A stretch of 14,457 nucleotides of DNA from Candidatus Proteinoplasmatales archaeon SG8-5 (GCA_001595885.1 LSSH01000077.1:1-14457); one strand, 5' to 3'. Counted from the first letter of the stretch, positions 1-6,473 are shown. Notes: generated from the letters alone by a model not told the origin. Program-made: numbers and translations.

Positions 1-675
1 CTCGTCATCGCCGGCGACCTGGTGGACGGCATAGGCGTCTATCCGAACCAGATAGAGGAGCTCGACATAACCACAATCACGGGCCAGTATGCGGAGCTGG
101 CCGACCTTATGAAGCCCATACCCGAAAGGATATCGGTCATACTCCAACCCGGCAACCACGATGCCGTGCGTCCGGCGGAGCCCCAGCCGGCCCTGGCCGA
201 GGAGTTCAGGGAGCCGTTCGGTGAGAGTTACACCTTCATCGGCAACCCCTGCTACTTCAGCCTGAACGGCGTCGAGATACTTGCCTACCACGGCCGCAGC
301 ATCGACGATCTGGTGGCCACGCTCCCCCACATCACCTACCAGGACCCGAACGCGGCCATGCTTGAGATGCTGAACAGGCGCCACATGGCCGTTTCCTACG
401 GCGAGAAGACCCCCCTAGCCCCGGAGGCGAAGGACTACATGGTCATCAACCCGGTCCCCGACGTTTTCGTGACAGGGCACGTTCACCGCACGTCGGTGGA
501 AAAATACCGCGGCATAACCCTCATCAACGCCTCGGCCTGGCAATCGCAGACGCCCTTCCAGCTCATGCACAACTTCCACCCCGACCCCGGCAACGCCGTG
601 CTCATGAGCCTGAAGACCGGCAGGTGCGTGATAAAGAGTTTCCAATCGGAAAAAAAGAAAAAGGGTGCCGGGTGA
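1..675 (+). CDS. polB: DNA polymerase D small subunit (DP1), 3' part
   Basis: This is the C-terminal 224 residues of the small subunit of archaeal replicative DNA polymerase D; the 5' end lies outside the window. DP1 pairs with the catalytic DP2 subunit and carries the Mre11-like 3'-5' exonuclease. The visible part is the calcineurin-like phosphoesterase domain. Its metal-site motifs are present in order: GDLVDG at residues 5-10 of the visible part, GNHD at about 51-54, YHGRS around 96-100 and GHVHRT around 159-164. The linker GIGVYPNQ after the first motif is characteristic of DP1 rather than of other phosphoesterases. The C-terminus is a short Lys-rich tail. All metal ligands expected in this part are intact, so the exonuclease is probably active. 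The gene ends 7 bases before the convergent pilin gene. Its presence argues against Crenarchaeota, which lack polymerase D. Confidence 0.93.
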   Translation, partial: LVIAGDLVDGIGVYPNQIEELDITTITGQYAELADLMKPIPERISVILQPGNHDAVRPAEPQPALAEEFREPFGESYTFIGNPCYFSLNGVEILAYHGRSIDDLVATLPHITYQDPNAAMLEMLNRRHMAVSYGEKTPLAPEAKDYMVINPVPDVFVTGHVHRTSVEKYRGITLINASAWQSQTPFQLMHNFHPDPGNAVLMSLKTGRCVIKSFQSEKKKKGAG

Positions 676-682
676 ACCGGCA

Positions 683-1186
683 TTAGGGTGTTGAGAACAA
701 CGGATTATCCCCGGTCATGGGAAGTATCGAGGTCGTTGCCACGTTATAGGTCTCAAAACTGTATGTGGTTCCCGATAGCAGGCCAGAAAGTTCGATGTAG
801 TCTCCTGCGTTGACCTGGCCGCCACTGGGGTCATAATCAAAATAGGTGACTGTGGCCCCATCTGGCCCATTGTTCCAATTGACCATTGACGGATCAATGT
901 TACTGCCCCAGGATATATAACCGACATCAGTTCCGTTCTCCATAACGAAAACCCGCAAGCTTATGGGCTCAATATTACCGGTAAACGCACCGAACTTTGC
1001 TATTCCGGAAGTTTGACTGGTTGCCCTGACATCTGTCCAGGAGCCCGCGCTGGCATTGTTAATGGGCGGTCTGAAACCGATCACCATGACATACAGCACG
1101 GCCGCCAACACCACGGTGATGGCCACCATCAGGATGGTCGCGATCACCGGAGACACTCCGTCATTTTTTCTCCACATCTTCTTCAT
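683..1186 (-). CDS. archaeal type IV pilin / pilin-like protein
   Basis: A 167-residue secreted pilin-like protein. The N-terminus reads MKKMWRKNDGVSPVIATILM: a short basic leader, a DG/VSPVIA class III signal-peptide site for an archaeal prepilin peptidase, then a single hydrophobic helix to about residue 38. That is the signature of the archaeal pilin N-terminal family (DUF1628). The remainder is a Gly/Ser/Thr/Asn-rich, probably beta-rich, exposed domain. The start at 1186 is chosen because a strong Shine-Dalgarno site (AGGAGG at 1194-1199) lies just upstream of it; an in-frame GTG-type extension to 1216 would swallow that site. The gene is divergent from the STAND regulator gene across a 123-base promoter region, and convergent with DP1. 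Its role is probably adhesion or a surface filament. No other pilus assembly gene is in view, so the exact pilus type cannot be assigned. Confidence 0.88.
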   Translation of the reverse strand: MKKMWRKNDGVSPVIATILMVAITVVLAAVLYVMVIGFRPPINNASAGSWTDVRATSQTSGIAKFGAFTGNIEPISLRVFVMENGTDVGYISWGSNIDPSMVNWNNGPDGATVTYFDYDPSGGQVNAGDYIELSGLLSGTTYSFETYNVATTSILPMTGDNPLFSTP

Positions 1187-1309
1187 GTTTTGTCCTCCTG
1201 CAGGTCTTGCCTGCATGAAGGTCTTTGTCTCCGGCGCTTTATATGGTTAATTTCGACATGTAGACTTTTGACCGTCAAGTATAAGCGGTTTTGCGCATAT
1301 GTGGAATTG
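1187..1309. promoter_or_regulatory. divergent promoter region, pilin and STAND regulator
   Basis: A 123-base region between two divergent genes. CCATATAAAG read on the minus strand (1237-1246) is a TATA box for the pilin, placing its start near 1215 and leaving a leader that carries AGGAGG. On the plus strand, GTATAAG at 1279-1285 lies about 27 bases before the ATG at 1310 and would give a leaderless regulator transcript. A perfect inverted repeat TTGAC-C-GTCAA (1268-1278) abuts that TATA box, where the TFB-recognition element should be. AGGTCTT occurs twice (1202-1208 and 1219-1225) between the pilin TATA box and its ribosome-binding site. The TATA calls are reasonable; the operator role of the repeats is inference. 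Confidence 0.5.
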
Positions 1310-3610
1310 ATGGCGCGGCGTCGTCTGGTCACGGTGGAAGAGGCAATTCTGATTCACCTGCTTGATTACAAACGCTACTTCGGCGAGGGAACGGTGCCCA
1401 TCGAGATGACCCAGGCCGGCATCTCCCGCTCGATAGGAGTCAGGCGAAGCCACATCTCGTCCTCGCTGGACGTCGCCAAGGGCAAGGGCCTCGTAGACGA
1501 GCGGCTCGCCCACGTGAAGGGCGAGGCCAGGCGCCGCAAGTGCTATGACCTGACGGGAATGGGGGCATCAGAGGCGGGCGAACTGCGTGCCAGGGTCGAG
1601 AGCTCGAATGTGACGGCCACGCTTCCCGACGGCAATGGGTTTGAAGGCGAGCTCAGCGAGCTCCTCGCAATACCTGACATCTCCATGGGCCTGGCAAGGG
1701 CATCCCTCATCACCTTTGACGGCGTGGTCAACCTGCCGCCGGCCAGGGCTCGGTCTGAGATGGAATGGACCACCAGCGTACCCAGGACAGAACCCTTTTT
1801 CGGGAGGGAGAGCGAGCTCGAAGAGCTAAGAGGAATGTTCGACGGCGGCATCCACACAGCCGTAATCTACGGCATTCCTGGCATCGGGAAGAGCGCCCTA
1901 GCGGCCCGGGCCGTCGCCCTTCACGGCCAAGGTCGCCACACCTTCTGGTTCCCCATAACCGAATGGGCCAGCACCCGAAACACGTCCAGCCACCTGTCTT
2001 GCTTCCTCGAATCCTTCGGGTTCGACCGCCTTCAACGGTACCTGGAAGCCCACGAGGTTCCGGACCTCGCGGACGTCAGGGACATCCTCGCAGAAGTGAA
2101 GGAGCCCAGCATCCTCGTTTTCGACGATTGCGACGTCGCCGGGCAAAGCCTTCTCCTGTTCCTCAAGATGACGGCAGCGGTGGCCAGGCAGAGCTCCGAC
2201 ATCAAACTGGTCCTCATAAGCAGAAAACAAATCGACTTCATTAACGCAACCGACCCGCACACCGTCACCTTGACGCTGGATGGACTGGACGAGAGCTCCA
2301 GCATCGGGCTGCTGATGGAAAGGGGTTTCGACAGGGGCGCGTCCGAGAAGATAGCCGGAAGGTCGGGCGGTCATCCCCTGTTTCTGACACTGGCAGGGAG
2401 TGCCGCGGAAGCCCATGACGAAGGCGATGTCTCGTCAATACTGGCAAGAGAGATTTTCGAGACCATGACAGCCTCGGAGAAGGAGGTGATGTTCTCCCTG
2501 TCCGTATTCAGGAAGGGCGTCCGCACCGACGCCGTGGCCCGGGACGAGGTCCAGCTCAAGTCCCTGGAGTCACTGGAGAAGCGGCACCTGGCCTGGTTCG
2601 CCGACGGGTGGCACATGCACAACCTCATGAAGGAGTACTTTTATCAACGCCAATCGAGGGCCGAGCGAAGCGCCAGGCACGAGAACGCCGCCGAATATTA
2701 CAACCTCTTCACCAATGACACGGAAGGCCACATCGAGGAGGCCTATCATCTCTTCGAAGCCGGTGATGTTGGCTCCGGACTGCTGATGCTGAGCATCCAC
2801 GGCCAGGAATTCCTCAGGCAGGGTTACCTGGACGAGATCCTGAACCTGACGAAGTATGTGCCAGACTCCTTCGACGAACCCACCGAACTATACGAGGCCC
2901 TTTTGCTAAACGCCCAGGCCCTGGAGCAGACCGGCGAATGGGCAAAGGCCGCGGGATCGATAGAAAAATGCGCATCAGTGGCAAGGGATCTAGGGGATAC
3001 GGAAAGGCTTTCCAGGGCTCTGCAGCACGGGGGCGCCCTGCTGTACCGCGAGGGTCGGCTGGACGATGCCCTTGCGAAGTTCACCGATGCCCTGTCACCC
3101 GGCCTGCCCAAGAACCTCGAGGCCAAACTGCACAACAGCATAGGGGTGGTCCAGTGGAGGATGGGCAACACCGAGGAAGCCAGAAGGGCCTACGGGATCG
3201 ATTACGAGATATCCATAGGGGCCAACGACCACCAAGGCCTGGCCCGCGCCCTGAACAACCTAGGGATACTCGACTGGCAGGCAGGGGAAGCAGATTCCGC
3301 GTTGGAGAAGTACGCCAAGGCCCTGGATTCGGCCGAGAGGATATCCGACAAGAAGCTGGTGGCCATCCTCTACAGCAACATTGCCGACGCCTACAAGGCC
3401 AAGGGCGATAAAACCGAGGCGGTAAGGTTCTACGAGCGGTGCCTGGAGCTCGCCGAGGACCTGAAGTTCAACTGGCAGACGGCCGAGGCCTACAGGGGAC
3501 TGGCCGACCTGGTCGAGGACAGGGACGAATACCTTAATAAGGCCCTGGGCATATTCGAGCGGCTGGGAGCGAAGGAGGACGCGAAGACGGTCCGTTCCAT
3601 GATGGAGTGA
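1310..3610 (+). CDS. STAND-type regulator: winged helix, P-loop NTPase and TPR repeats
   Basis: A 766-residue multidomain protein of the STAND NTPase class. Residues 1-80 look like a winged-helix DNA-binding domain (GISRSIGVRRSHISSSL as the recognition region). After a linker comes FFGRESELEEL at about 162-172, the usual lead-in to a STAND ATPase. The Walker A motif GIPGIGKS is at 188-195, Walker B ILVFDD at 268-273, a sensor-like strand LVLISRK at 300-306 and GGHP at 353-356. From about residue 520 to the end are helical repeats typical of TPRs. Such proteins usually act as ligand- or partner-sensing switches; the target here is unknown. The ATG at 1310 is preferred because it sits about 27 bases after a TATA box. 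GTG at 1301 is also possible, while a longer in-frame extension would overlap the pilin gene and is unlikely. The creatininase-family gene starts 4 bases after the stop, implying an operon. Confidence 0.88.
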   Translation: MARRRLVTVEEAILIHLLDYKRYFGEGTVPIEMTQAGISRSIGVRRSHISSSLDVAKGKGLVDERLAHVKGEARRRKCYDLTGMGASEAGELRARVESSNVTATLPDGNGFEGELSELLAIPDISMGLARASLITFDGVVNLPPARARSEMEWTTSVPRTEPFFGRESELEELRGMFDGGIHTAVIYGIPGIGKSALAARAVALHGQGRHTFWFPITEWASTRNTSSHLSCFLESFGFDRLQRYLEAHEVPDLADVRDILAEVKEPSILVFDDCDVAGQSLLLFLKMTAAVARQSSDIKLVLISRKQIDFINATDPHTVTLTLDGLDESSSIGLLMERGFDRGASEKIAGRSGGHPLFLTLAGSAAEAHDEGDVSSILAREIFETMTASEKEVMFSLSVFRKGVRTDAVARDEVQLKSLESLEKRHLAWFADGWHMHNLMKEYFYQRQSRAERSARHENAAEYYNLFTNDTEGHIEEAYHLFEAGDVGSGLLMLSIHGQEFLRQGYLDEILNLTKYVPDSFDEPTELYEALLLNAQALEQTGEWAKAAGSIEKCASVARDLGDTERLSRALQHGGALLYREGRLDDALAKFTDALSPGLPKNLEAKLHNSIGVVQWRMGNTEEARRAYGIDYEISIGANDHQGLARALNNLGILDWQAGEADSALEKYAKALDSAERISDKKLVAILYSNIADAYKAKGDKTEAVRFYERCLELAEDLKFNWQTAEAYRGLADLVEDRDEYLNKALGIFERLGAKEDAKTVRSMME

Positions 3611-3614
3611 TAGC

Positions 3615-4325
3615 ATGTTGTTCGAGGAGATGACGACATTCGAGGTTCACAAGAAGATCAACGAGAGGTCGGTCGCGATACTGCCCATCGGCGCGCTGGA
3701 GGAGCACGGCCCGCACCTGCCCCTAGCCACGGACAACATCCAGCCGGAATACGTCGCCCACAACGTGGCAGAGCTCACGGGCGCTTACGTTCTTCCAATC
3801 ATCAAGTACGGAGTGTGTTCCAGCACCAAGAACTTTCCCGGGACCATAACCCTGAGGTTCGACACGCTGCGCATGCTCATCGAGGACATCCTCAACGAAT
3901 TGGCTAGGACCGGCTTCAAGAACGTGGTGGTCCTCTCAGGCCACGCGGGGCGCGTCCACATGACCGCACTGAAGCTCGCCGGCCAGGCGGCCCTGGAAGC
4001 GAACCCGGGCCTGAAGCTGATGATACTCTCCGACTACGACATCGCCTACACCATGGACGAGATCGAGATACCCGTCAACGACGGCCACGCGGGCATGATT
4101 GAGACCTCGCGGATCCTAGCAATCCGCCCGGGACTGGTCAAGGGCACTGCCGAGCCCAGCTACCCCAACTTCCCCGAATACCGTGTGCTCCGCAACCCTG
4201 AGAAATACTTCCCCAGCGGAGTAATGGGGGAGCCGTTGCTGGCAACGAAGGAATTTGGCGAGAACGCCAACCAGGTCATCGTGGAGAGGCTGGTCGAGCT
4301 CATAGAAAAGATGGTGGACGAGTGA
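3615..4325 (+). CDS. creatininase-family metal-dependent amidohydrolase
   Basis: A 236-residue protein of the creatininase (creatinine amidohydrolase) family, whose members hydrolyse cyclic or formyl amides using a binuclear metal centre. The first motif is GALEEHGPHLPLATDN at residues 26-41, with Glu29, His31 and Asp40 in the metal-ligand positions. A second is LSGHAGRVH at 107-115, and a third DGHAGMIETS supplies the distal Glu. In most relatives the second motif reads GHGGN, so the GHAGR here is a departure. Archaeal members of this size include ArfB, the formamide hydrolase of riboflavin and F420 biosynthesis, which is the most concrete candidate; the altered motif and neighbours leave the substrate open. 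It begins 4 bases after the STAND gene and its TGA overlaps the GTG start of the phosphoribosyltransferase gene, so the three are probably cotranscribed and the last two translationally coupled. Confidence 0.85.
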   Translation: MLFEEMTTFEVHKKINERSVAILPIGALEEHGPHLPLATDNIQPEYVAHNVAELTGAYVLPIIKYGVCSSTKNFPGTITLRFDTLRMLIEDILNELARTGFKNVVVLSGHAGRVHMTALKLAGQAALEANPGLKLMILSDYDIAYTMDEIEIPVNDGHAGMIETSRILAIRPGLVKGTAEPSYPNFPEYRVLRNPEKYFPSGVMGEPLLATKEFGENANQVIVERLVELIEKMVDE

Positions 4326-4828
4326 GCAAAGATTATCTCGACCTGATAGACACAGAAACCGATGGACAGAGGTTTGACGTCACCCCATTGTTTGCCGATC
4401 CGAATGCATTCTCACAGTTATTGGATGACCTGACGTCCCAGTTCGAGGGGATCGAGTTCGAAGCGGTTGCCGCCATTGACGCCCTGGGGTTCATACTCGG
4501 TGCCGGAATAGCCCAGAGGGTCGGCAAGGGGCTCATACCCATAAGGAAGGGCGGAAAACTGCCGGTCCAAGCCCACGCGGTCGGGTTCATGGATTACACT
4601 GGCAAAAATAAATCGTTAGAACTTCGACGCGGTGCCTTCCTGCCCGGCTCGAGATTGTTGCTGGTCGACGAGTGGATAGAGACCGGCGCCCAGATCAAGG
4701 CCGCCGTAGAATTGATAGGCATGATGGATGGCAAGGTCGTCGGCATCGCTTCCATCAACATCGACAACAACGACAATACCCAAGAGCTTCTGGACAACTA
4801 CAAGTGCTATACGGTCTGGAAGGAATAA
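4322..4828 (+). CDS. adenine phosphoribosyltransferase-like type I PRTase
   Basis: A 168-residue type I phosphoribosyltransferase. The PRPP-binding loop is LLLVDEWIETGAQ at residues 112-124, a variant of the usual VDD..TTGGT, with Asp116-Glu117 and Thr121-Gly122 retained. Upstream, IPIRKGGKLP at 72-81 matches the RK.GKLP segment of adenine phosphoribosyltransferases. IDALGFILGAGIA at 52-64 corresponds to the flexible-loop and hood region before it. Length is close to that of APRT. The likely reaction is transfer of a purine-type base to PRPP for salvage, but the Trp118 and Ala123-Gln124 changes could mean a different base or a regulatory role. The start is GTG, overlapping the previous stop as GTGA. 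It ends 3 bases before the discriminator base of the convergent tRNA-Val gene. Confidence 0.82.
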   Translation: MSKDYLDLIDTETDGQRFDVTPLFADPNAFSQLLDDLTSQFEGIEFEAVAAIDALGFILGAGIAQRVGKGLIPIRKGGKLPVQAHAVGFMDYTGKNKSLELRRGAFLPGSRLLLVDEWIETGAQIKAAVELIGMMDGKVVGIASINIDNNDNTQELLDNYKCYTVWKE

Positions 4829-4831
4829 TTA

Positions 4832-4997
4832 TGGGCCGTGGCGGAATTGAACCGCCGATCTTCGCCTTGTAAGGGCGACGTCATCTGCGTTTGCGCAGCA
4901 GACGCAGGCAAGCCTTGCGTAGCGCGGCGCAGTTTGCGGTGACGCAGTCAGCACAATGTGCACTGGCTAAGTGTCATAACCCCTAGACCAACGGCCC
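4832..4997 (-). tRNA. tRNA-Val (UAC), interrupted in the D arm
   Basis: Read on the minus strand, the acceptor halves are GGGCCGT (4991-4997) and ACGGCCC (4833-4839), with discriminator A at 4832. The T arm is 4840-4856, a perfect GGCGG/CCGCC stem with loop TTCAATT. The anticodon arm is 4862-4878 (stem TCGCC/GGCGA, loop CTTACAA), giving anticodon UAC. The D stem is GTC with GAC. All parts are intact, but 93 extra bases lie between the D loop and the anticodon stem. Removing them leaves a 73-base tRNA including the discriminator. CCA is not encoded. The anticodon loop, where archaeal introns usually sit, is uninterrupted. A TATA-like TTTATAC (5025-5031, minus) lies about 30 bases upstream. Confidence 0.9.
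4880..4972 (-). other. insertion/intron in tRNA-Val, position 21/22 to 25/26
   Basis: A 93-base insertion flanked by the pentamer ATGAC (4973-4977 and 4880-4884 on the minus strand), so the junction can be placed anywhere across that repeat (after tRNA nucleotide 20 through 25). The coordinates given use 25/26; the 21/22 placement used by the tRNA-Leu intron would be 4884-4976. The insert is very structured: CTGCGT pairs with ACGCAG near its end, with two internal hairpins (a CAGT-GCAC/GTGC-ACTG stem with a bulge, and ACGCA/TGCGT). I tested every junction allowed by the repeat for a 4-bp central helix between 3-base bulges and found none, unlike the other tRNA introns here. An RNA intron with a relaxed motif is most likely; a small inserted element with a 5-base target duplication is an alternative. 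Confidence 0.6.
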
Positions 4998-5174
4998 CTG
5001 AAGTGTTTTCGCAATATCAAACCAGTATAAATGTTTAAAGTAATAGATAGTATCGACAGCCACCTGTTTTGAACACGGTAGTAATTGTGCCTGTCGGTCC
5101 AGACCAATCCGGTTGGTGGGAATTGGTCAGACTCGCAAAAACTTATGTAGAGAAATGTCATCAACCAGTTTTGT
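4998..5174. promoter_or_regulatory. divergent tRNA-Val / tRNA-Leu spacer with TATA boxes and foldable segment
   Basis: No convincing ORF. The left part is AT-rich, with TTTATAC on the minus strand at 5025-5031 serving tRNA-Val. CTTATG at 5142-5147 is a weak TATA candidate for tRNA-Leu, about 30 bases before its 5' end. Between them CGACAG (5053-5058) could pair with CTGTCG (5091-5096), and GACCAAT (5102-5108) with ATTGGTC (about 5122-5128). TTTAAAG near 5034-5040 could act as a plus-strand TATA box for a short RNA. This is suggestive of a small structured RNA but not identified. Confidence 0.35.
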
Positions 5175-5198
5175 GCGAGGATAGCCAAGCCTGGCCAA

Positions 5199-5296
5199 AT
5201 GTGATTCCAATGGGGTCAGAAAACGGCGATAGGAGCGGGCATACTTGGCCGCGACTCAGCCGGTAGCTGAAAACTTCGTTTGGAATCATAGGCTCA
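5199..5296 (+). other. tRNA-Leu intron 1 (position 21/22), BHB type
   Basis: A 98-base intron. An 11-bp intron helix pairs 5200-5210 with 5280-5290 (one G-U). Next to it, exon GGCC (5193-5196) pairs with intron GGCT (5291-5294), and the flanking bulges are exactly 3 bases: AAA (5197-5199) and CAC (5295-5297). Cutting after the second base of each bulge joins GGCCAA to CGGCG, which is the normal D-arm sequence of archaeal leucine tRNAs. The exon-side helix is weak. A 10-base copy of the 3' junction region (ACGGCGATAG) also occurs inside the intron at 5223-5232. Confidence 0.88.
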
Positions 5297-5342
5297 CGGC
5301 GATAGACTCAAGATCTATTCCTTAGTGGTTCGCCGGTTCGAA

Positions 5343-5462
5343 CCGAAGGCCAGCGTAAAGAACTGAATCGCTGGCCAAGCTGGCCGAGGCCGTGCCCAAT
5401 GCAAAGCATTGGGGCCGGTCCGAGACGAGCTTGCTCGTCGAGATGCCAGCGCTTCGTGAAAC
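5343..5462 (+). other. tRNA-Leu intron 2 (position 59/60, T loop), BHB type
   Basis: A 120-base intron with a full helix-bulge-helix-bulge-helix. The exon helix is CCGG (5333-5336) with CCGG (5464-5467). The central helix is TTCG (5337-5340) with TGAA (5457-5460). The bulges are AAC (5341-5343) and ACT (5461-5463), and the intron helix is CGAAG (5344-5348) with CTTCG (5452-5456). Cutting after the second base of each bulge yields the T loop TTCGAAT. Internal hairpins are GGCCAGCG/CGCTGGCC (5348-5355 with 5369-5376), CCCAATG/CATTGGG (5395-5401 with 5407-5413) and GACGAG/CTCGTC (5424-5429 with 5434-5439). Confidence 0.93.
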
Positions 5463-5476
5463 TCCGGTTCCTCGCA

Positions 5477-5485
5477 TTTTTTCTT
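5477..5485 (+). terminator. T-run terminator after tRNA-Leu
   Basis: Six consecutive T residues (5477-5482) followed by CTT come immediately after the discriminator base. This is a typical archaeal termination signal. It overlaps the stop codon region of the convergent membrane-protein gene, which ends at 5484. Confidence 0.6.
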
Positions 5486-6473
5486 AATAACTCTCCTTCC
5501 CCTCGATGCGGATGCTGAACCGGCGTTCTATCGTCTCATCGTCCAGCTTGATCTCGATGAGGATGGGGAATATGCCCTCCTCGTCCACCTTGGGCTTGAT
5601 CTTGATGACGCCGGCGGTCTCCTCGCCCGGCGCGACGTTGTTGAACTTCAGGCTGCCGGTGATGGTGAAGTAGTGCTCCAGGTCGGTCAGGTCGAACTCG
5701 ATGGATTTGACCTCCACTTCGCTGTCGTTGATGATGTTGGCCGTTATCTCCTCGGTGCTGCCCAATAATATGCTGGCCGGCGCCTCTATCTCCACCCAGC
5801 AGGTTGTGCTGTATTCCCTCTCTTCCTTCCTCTGCCTCTTCTCTTCCTCCTCCTTCTCCCTCCTGGCGATGCGCTCCTGGCGTATCTGTTCCACCTGCTC
5901 CTTGTCAACGTAGTCGGGGGAGGCCATCTCCTTCGCCTTGATGGCCTCCTCCAGCTTCGTGCCCTTGCCAACATATTCGGGATTGATGTAGGAGATCAGT
6001 GATTTGCCCCCCAGGATAATAAGAATACCTGCAATAAGACAGAAAAAGCCTCCGAAGAAGAACCACATGATGTTGAGGGTTCCGGCAGCACCCATATCTA
6101 CGGTCTCGGTGTAATAGAAGACTTCGGTGATGGACAATACAGAGTCAGCAGCGAACTGGAGGGCAAACAAGAAAGGTATTAATAATATCATAATACCGAA
6201 AAACGGAAGGACGTAGGCGACCTGCTTTTTTTGAGTTAAGTACCCAATGGCTCCCAGTATTATGGCCATGATCCCGAAGACCGGAAGCGCCATGAGGTAA
6301 TTGTAGGTCTCGACCAGGCTGAAAATGTCTACGAACCCTTCGTCATATCCGGCATATGACCCACCGCTGATGTGTATAAACGTGAAGCTGATGATGATGG
6401 CGATGATTCCTCCCACAGAAGAGAAAACCAAGCCGCCCAGACCGCCTTTTCTCGTTAGCTCCTCATGATACAT
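5484..6473 (-). CDS. four-helix membrane protein with coiled coil and beta-rich C-terminal domain
   Basis: A 329-residue protein of a family I do not recognise. Four hydrophobic segments are visible at about residues 12-34, 58-79, 85-107 and 134-158. A highly charged stretch follows at about 173-220 (Glu/Lys/Arg-rich, including REKEEEEKRQRKEER), which should form a coiled coil. The C-terminal 105 residues look like an Ig-like or CARDB-like beta sandwich (APASILLGSTEEITANI, FNNVAPGEETAGVIKI). The arrangement suggests a membrane anchor with a domain that recognises a partner, but the function is unknown. ATG at 6473 is preferred over GTG at 6482, because a TATA box (TATTATATTTGG, minus, 6489-6500) lies about 22-25 bases upstream of it. 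It is 38 bases downstream of uppS and may be transcribed both from that promoter and by read-through. Confidence 0.75.
   Translation of the reverse strand: MYHEELTRKGGLGGLVFSSVGGIIAIIISFTFIHISGGSYAGYDEGFVDIFSLVETYNYLMALPVFGIMAIILGAIGYLTQKKQVAYVLPFFGIMILLIPFLFALQFAADSVLSITEVFYYTETVDMGAAGTLNIMWFFFGGFFCLIAGILIILGGKSLISYINPEYVGKGTKLEEAIKAKEMASPDYVDKEQVEQIRQERIARREKEEEEKRQRKEEREYSTTCWVEIEAPASILLGSTEEITANIINDSEVEVKSIEFDLTDLEHYFTITGSLKFNNVAPGEETAGVIKIKPKVDEEGIFPILIEIKLDDETIERRFSIRIEGKESY

Larger units (their letters stand above)
5175..5476 (+). tRNA. tRNA-Leu (CAA) with two non-canonical introns
   Basis: Exons are 5175-5198, 5297-5342 and 5463-5476, together 84 bases including discriminator A. The acceptor stem is GCGAGGA with TCCTCGC. 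The D arm starts GCC at 5184 and closes with GGC at 5298-5300, and the D loop ends GGCCAA. The anticodon arm is 5302-5318 with stem ATAGA/TCTAT and loop CTCAAGA, anticodon CAA. A short variable arm follows, then the T stem GCCGG with CCGGT (one G-U) and, after splicing, the consensus loop TTCGAAT. The interruptions sit at 21/22 and 59/60; the anticodon loop itself is continuous. CCA is not encoded. A T run follows directly. Confidence 0.93.

Noticed and set aside
1013..1309. In-frame extension of the STAND gene back to 1013
   Set aside because: It runs antisense through the pilin coding region and through both promoters, and its translation is low-complexity His/Arg-rich sequence unlike the domain that follows.
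4672..4872. Plus-strand frame crossing the PRTase end into the tRNA-Val gene
   Set aside because: It runs out of frame through the PRTase and into a tRNA; composition is Arg/His/Gln-rich, typical of a shadow frame.
4832..5476. CRISPR array or transposon footprint among the repeats and hairpins
   Set aside because: There are no regularly spaced repeats and no transposase. The sequence is explained by two tRNA genes and their inserts, apart from the unresolved tRNA-Val case reported as a finding.
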